Shown here: in pieces, positions 59,844 to 64,000 of the stretch
Numbering within the stretch: the stretch's first letter is position 1
Layout: each line of letters starts with the position of its first letter
Source of the DNA: Amborella trichopoda
Taxonomy: Eukaryota; Streptophyta; Magnoliopsida; Amborellales; Amborellaceae
Reading direction: 5' to 3'
Assembly (NCBI RefSeq): GCF_000471905.2
Contig: NW_006498572.1
Span: forward strand, 1,222,012 to 1,286,011
Length of the DNA stretch: 64,000 nt
The notes under the pieces: generated by a model
What the model saw: only the letters and a program-made list of their open reading frames with translations
Databases searched by the model: none
Told to the model about the DNA's origin: nothing
Program-made: the position numbers and the translations under genes

Positions 59844-60350
59844 TTATTTTTACTATAGGTGGGAAGTTTTTCGAAAATTTGGAGCCGCTTTAAAACCGGT
59901 GAGGAGCGGTCTTGGTCCCCAATTTGGGAGCCGCTTTGGAACCAGTCTTGGTCACTCGGACTGATTCACCCTAAAAAAATGAGATTTAAAATGTAAAAAC
60001 TTCATTTTTTGAGTGAATTTAGATTCAAATTAACACAAATAGATTCCAAGCCCAAACATGTAAAATCCTTTTTTCTTTACTAAATTCATTTAGTCTGCCA
60101 ATCCGGCTCGGAACTGGTGAGCGACCTATTAAACCCACCTATCTGATTTTCAAAACACTGATAGATGGCATGTTTTACTTGAATGGAGTTGGCGGTTTTG
60201 CTTTGGAATTTTATTAACCATTCCCATGTGCTTCTCTTTAATCGTCCATCACTGATTTTTTATTATTGATTTTTCTATAACTTGCAAATATTATAAGAAA
60301 TTTGTTTATTTGTGAGGTAGAATGCTTATATCTATTCGTATCACTTGCAG

Positions 60351-60433
60351 AGAATAACAACAGGAGTACAAGTTTTGGAATTTTCCTTGTTCTTTTTGTT
60401 GTTTTTCTAATATCCGTCTTTCAAAAAGAGTAA
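60351..60433 (+). CDS. Candidate last exon of the DUF642 gene (GPI/membrane tail)
   Basis: After the acceptor 'tcacttgcag' the sequence continues exon 2 in the right phase. It encodes 'ENNNRSTS', then the hydrophobic run 'FGIFLVLFVVFLISVF', then QKE and a stop at 60431-60433. Together with exons 1 and 2 this gives 684 nt, a 227-residue protein with signal peptide, one DUF642 domain and a C-terminal tail like a GPI-anchor signal. Some DUF642 proteins are predicted to be GPI-anchored, but they normally have two domains. The short exon could be a chance match, so transcript evidence is needed. Confidence 0.42.
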
Positions 60434-60709
60434 GTTTAAATTTTTAGGGCACCATTTGGTTTTAGGCCAAATTGGCATTTGACTGTTTGGCCTCCGTTTG
60501 CAATTGGACCTAAAGAGTTGTCTGATTTTCAAATATATATTGTTTGCTAGCAATGATAGGGCGCTCACACTAATGTAATTGTGGCAGCCACCACCAACAA
60601 CATGACCACGACATGCCTCCACTACCTAGTCAACACCGATTCCCCCACCCCATCACTTGCTCCACGACCAACACTACCACCACCCTACTCCACTACCACC
60701 ACCACCACA
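60434..60709. other. Downstream of candidate exon; CCA-rich tract
   Basis: If exon 3 is real this is the 3' untranslated region and terminator. 60595-60709 is rich in 'ccacca'. No gene is seen. Confidence 0.4.
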
Positions 60710-61005
60710 TAGGGGTAGTAATGGGCCAAGTGGCCCAGCTTAACCTGATCAGCATGGCCCTAAAATTCCAGGGTCTACTACACCACATAATGTGGCCAGA
60801 CGGTCGGCCCGGGCCATGACATATCCCGGTTTGGCCCGATCCAGTCTTATTTTCTTAGCATTTTTTATTTTTATTTTTTAGGTGATTTTATTTGACTTGG
60901 CCTGGGCCTCATAGGCTAGGGCTGCGCCTATACCTACACCTACACCTACACCTACACCAACCCCATGGGCATTGGGGCCAAACTGGCCGGGCCATTGCCA
61001 GCCCT
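60710..61005 (+). mobile_element. GGCC-rich TIR element (296 bp) with 9-bp flanking repeat
   Basis: It is flanked by 'accaccaca' at 60701-60709 and 61006-61014. The left end 'taggggtagtaatgggcc' pairs with the right end 'ggccattgccagcccta' as an imperfect inverted repeat. The interior has a (CCTACA)n microsatellite at 60928-60957. The flanking repeat lies in CCA-rich DNA, so chance identity is possible. Confidence 0.55.
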
Positions 61006-61189
61006 ACCACCACACAAGGGTCCAACCCCACCTGACTTACCATCATCACATTGCTTCTGTCACCGCTACCGCCTGCACTATGGCTCCTAGCACTACAACA
61101 TACAACACACTAACAAATCACAATTCAAATTGGTCCAATCAAGCACCCCTAAATATTCGATAGATCACTATTTTACAAGGATCACAATT

Positions 61190-61325
61190 TTTTTGGGTAA
61201 TGTAGTGGAAATGAGGAGCCCCTACCTGTTTTTTTAATTGTTAGTGGTTTTTTAATGCCTTGGATGAGATTGGAAGCCTAGACTTTAATAGGGGCTACCA
61301 ACACGACTCCAACCCCATTTTCAAA
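61190..61325 (-). repeat. Short SINE-like retroposon or LINE tail, copy 2
   Basis: It matches 42185-42330 in order: 'ggctaccaacacgactcc' + 'aaccccat', 'gttagtggttttttaatgcc' and 'cccctacctgttttttt'. The A-rich end is on the minus strand. Confidence 0.4.
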
Positions 61326-61870
61326 TTTATTGAAATTTAACTTCAACTAAGGGAAAATGACTGATATCCCCTCATTGTAATTTTTATTCCTACTAGATGT
61401 CTAGGTTCACCAAAATCCCTTGTACCCCCCAAGTTTAAAACTTTGAAACTTTGAGACGGTTAGCCCCCATTATATTCCCTTTGTTCGTTTCACAAGTTTA
61501 GTCTTTTTATTTTAAAAAATGCCCAGCACATCCATTAATCAGCTCCCTTCCCTTTCTCTTACGTTGTCCAAAACCAGTCTTACCCAGTGGATCCTACTCT
61601 ACAAATTTAGACGTGAAAAAAAACAAATTTTTCTTTTATATTATGGCCTATTTTACAATTGCATGAATATTTTTTGAACTTGCAAAATAATAAATCAAGA
61701 TCCTTATTAATTGTTAATGGATATCTATTATTATTTGTTCATTTATTAAAAAATTTATCAAAATATCTATAAGAGATGAACTATTTAATAATTAATATAT
61801 TATTGTTGTTGTTCTTCTTGTTGTCGTTATTATTAAAATTTGTATATGAAGTAAAAAATATATATATTAT
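61326..61870. other. AT-rich intergenic sequence
   Basis: No gene or clear repeat is seen apart from a TTG/TTA-rich stretch at 61800-61835. Confidence 0.4.
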
Positions 61871-62237
61871 GGAAACTTTTTATATATGGATGCAACCTTA
61901 TAATGTAGAACTATAGATGCACCTCAAAAATCCATCAAAAATGGAAAAACCCTTTGATTGATCATCTCGACATCGAGATGTATGACCATGAAAAATAAGA
62001 AGATTTTAAGTCTCAAAAATTTACAACATATTATCTACACCGTCCATTTTCAAGATTTTCATATGTTTATAGATCTACTGGATTTTAATAATTTTTGAAA
62101 TTTAAAATTTTATAATTAGATATAAAAATAGATTTTGAAATATTCCTAAGAAAATTTTACATCAAAATTATATATTATGATAAAATTTGAAGGTGCACCT
62201 TATCTCTACCGGATGCATCTGAATGCCAACTGCACCC
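61871..62237 (+). mobile_element. MITE family A ('GCAACC' subtype), copy 10 (perfect 9-bp TSD)
   Basis: It is flanked by 'atatattat' at 61862-61870 and 62238-62246. It starts 'ggaaactttttatatatgg' and ends 'gaatgccaactgcaccc'. The core 'gatcatctcgacatcgagat' is shared with 42696-43025, to which it is about 85% similar by eye. Confidence 0.88.
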
Positions 62238-62814
62238 ATATATTATTGATGACTAATGGATGCACTTGTCATTTAGTAAAACAAAAGGATGATTTTTGAA
62301 AAGAACAACAAAATGTAATTCGGGAACTAATCGTCTTAAAGTTTGTACAAGGAGATTTTAGGGGGTATAAGTCATTTTTTCTATTTTTAAATAGTGACCA
62401 AAATATATATATTTTCTTTTCAAACAGAGAATGGATGGCCGCTCACTTGCTGGTCTCTGAGAGAACAAATTTTCCAAAGCAAAAAAAGAAAAGAATAAAG
62501 AAAATGGTTATGACCTCTTAAACCATTTATATGATCGTCTTTGTTTTTTTTTTAGGGTAGTTCAGGGGTAGGATTCGCATTCCCTTGTCAAAATAAAAAT
62601 AGTAGGTTATGCACGTGATTCCTGTCATACATCCGTCAGTCCCATACTGGAATCCAGCATGAGGTTTGTTTTTTCCCTCGGTAAATTGGGGATTAATCCT
62701 TGCACATGAATGCTGCATCCTTGCTGAACAATGAGGAACCATCAAAATTATGGTTATTGTATAAAGACGTGACATTCTGATTGGGGCAATTTTAGCCCTC
62801 CATTCAGAATGGAC
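62238..62814. other. Unassigned sequence before the gap
   Basis: No gene could be supported. The minus-strand frame that crosses the gap is open only because the gap is filled with N. Confidence 0.4.
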
Positions 62815-63358
62815 NNNNNNNNNNNNNNNNNNNNNNNNNNNNNNNNNNNNNNNNNNNNNNNNNNNNNNNNNNNNNNNNNNNNNNNNNNNNNNNNNNNNNN
62901 NNNNNNNNNNNNNNNNNNNNNNNNNNNNNNNNNNNNNNNNNNNNNNNNNNNNNNNNNNNNNNNNNNNNNNNNNNNNNNNNNNNNNNNNNNNNNNNNNNNN
63001 NNNNNNNNNNNNNNNNNNNNNNNNNNNNNNNNNNNNNNNNNNNNNNNNNNNNNNNNNNNNNNNNNNNNNNNNNNNNNNNNNNNNNNNNNNNNNNNNNNNN
63101 NNNNNNNNNNNNNNNNNNNNNNNNNNNNNNNNNNNNNNNNNNNNNNNNNNNNNNNNNNNNNNNNNNNNNNNNNNNNNNNNNNNNNNNNNNNNNNNNNNNN
63201 NNNNNNNNNNNNNNNNNNNNNNNNNNNNNNNNNNNNNNNNNNNNNNNNNNNNNNNNNNNNNNNNNNNNNNNNNNNNNNNNNNNNNNNNNNNNNNNNNNNN
63301 NNNNNNNNNNNNNNNNNNNNNNNNNNNNNNNNNNNNNNNNNNNNNNNNNNNNNNNNNN
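62815..63358. other. Assembly gap (544 N)
   Basis: A run of N bounded on the right by (AT)n, a likely cause of the break. Confidence 0.99.
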
Positions 63359-64000
63359 ATATATATATAAATGTAAAGAATGCGGTTCAAATGCGAGTAG
63401 CTGCGAGGTCTATTACTAACATGTTCAAATTGATGTCCTTTTAATATACGATCTGAATAATATATATAGCTTCCTTTTTTTTCTTTTTCTTTTCTTAGAT
63501 CTTCAATCCAAGCTGATATGGATCGGCGATCCAACAAGGGATCGGTGGATGGACAATCCACCTCACGAATCCAGGTTTTGAAAGGCTAGTTCTAACTCTT
63601 GGTAGTGTAAAAATTGATAGAAAGGAGTAGGAGCCTTTTGGGACAGTATGGTGTATGTGTAGGAAAAACCAGAGCCTAATTGCTCATCGCCGTCCAATCA
63701 ACGTGAGGATTTCATGATTGGGTCATCTTATGCTTTTTTTTTGTTTTTTTGTTTTTTTTTATTTTTTATTTTAAGGTTAGATAAGTGTATGGTAGAAATG
63801 AAACTCTAAATGTCATGTTGTGGCACTCACCACGCTGACAACTTATACCTTAAGTCGATTCCTGTCATCTTATACGATTGAATATTTTTGGATGGTGATG
63901 ACCCTATAAAGTCTCTCATTTGTCCACGGGCCAATGGTATACTTCAATTGAGCGTTTCCATATTCACATTGTCTCACCATTTTATAGCTAACAATGCTAA
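63359..64000. other. Unassigned sequence after the gap
   Basis: It starts with a short AT repeat. It has a mirrored 'ggatcggcgatccaac' / 'ggatcggtggatgg' stretch at 63520-63552 and T-runs at 63735-63770. No gene is recognised. Confidence 0.4.

Noticed and set aside
62527..63561. 344- and 211-residue open frames across the gap
   Set aside because: Most of each frame is N; they are artefacts of the assembly gap.

Overview
The window looks like a transposon-filled stretch of a large flowering-plant nuclear genome. It has very low gene density and spliced genes with GT-AG introns. It also holds plant-type Ty3/gypsy (Ogre/Tat-like), PIF/Harbinger, L1 and RTE elements, many MITEs, and a piece of the chloroplast gene psaA. 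An early-diverging angiosperm with long introns is possible, but the sequence does not settle this.

Layout. (1) Positions 1-25385 are one very large, decayed Ogre/Tat-lineage LTR retrotransposon on the minus strand. From its 5' end it has: an LTR (about 21723-25385), a primer binding site (21705-21722), a leader region that may have coded for protein, gag (18.5-20.1 kb), reverse transcriptase, RNase H, a second 'archaeal-type' RNase H and integrase (13.8-10.4 kb). A plus-strand extra gene (7.1-9.6 kb) lies between pol and the 3' LTR, followed by a repeat-rich 3' region and a 3' LTR cut by the window edge. A second LTR-like element with its own TATA box and tandem repeats sits inside it at about 14.9-17.2 kb. 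(2) 25.4-29.1 kb: a dead PIF/Harbinger transposon with both of its genes, a Myb/SANT protein and a transposase, each with short introns. (3) 29.1-41 kb: AT-rich repeats, an LTR that ends at 34000, and a second Ogre/Tat-type remnant on the plus strand (PBS at 35696, 22-residue tandem repeats, gag). A 572-bp solo LTR with a clean 5-bp target duplication interrupts this remnant. (4) 41-48.2 kb: intergenic DNA crowded with MITEs and an L1 tail. (5) 48.38 kb onward: the only convincing host gene, a secreted DUF642 (BIIDXI-type) cell-wall protein. Exons 1 and 2 are clear. A possible last exon 10.6 kb downstream would add a GPI/transmembrane-like tail and leave a protein with only one DUF642 domain. 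The long intron holds MITEs, an RTE LINE tail, a psaA fragment and a 1.2-kb element with 400-bp inverted repeats around a hAT transposase fragment. (6) 60.4-64 kb: more MITEs and a 544-bp assembly gap.

The most unusual items are the Ogre-like element with its antisense, probably intron-bearing plant-mobile-domain-like gene; the MITE family whose members carry 9-bp target duplications, two of them perfect; the long-inverted-repeat element around a hAT fragment; and the possible single-domain, membrane-tailed DUF642 gene whose TATA box seems to come from a MITE end. All transposon proteins here are broken and are annotated as pseudogenes.
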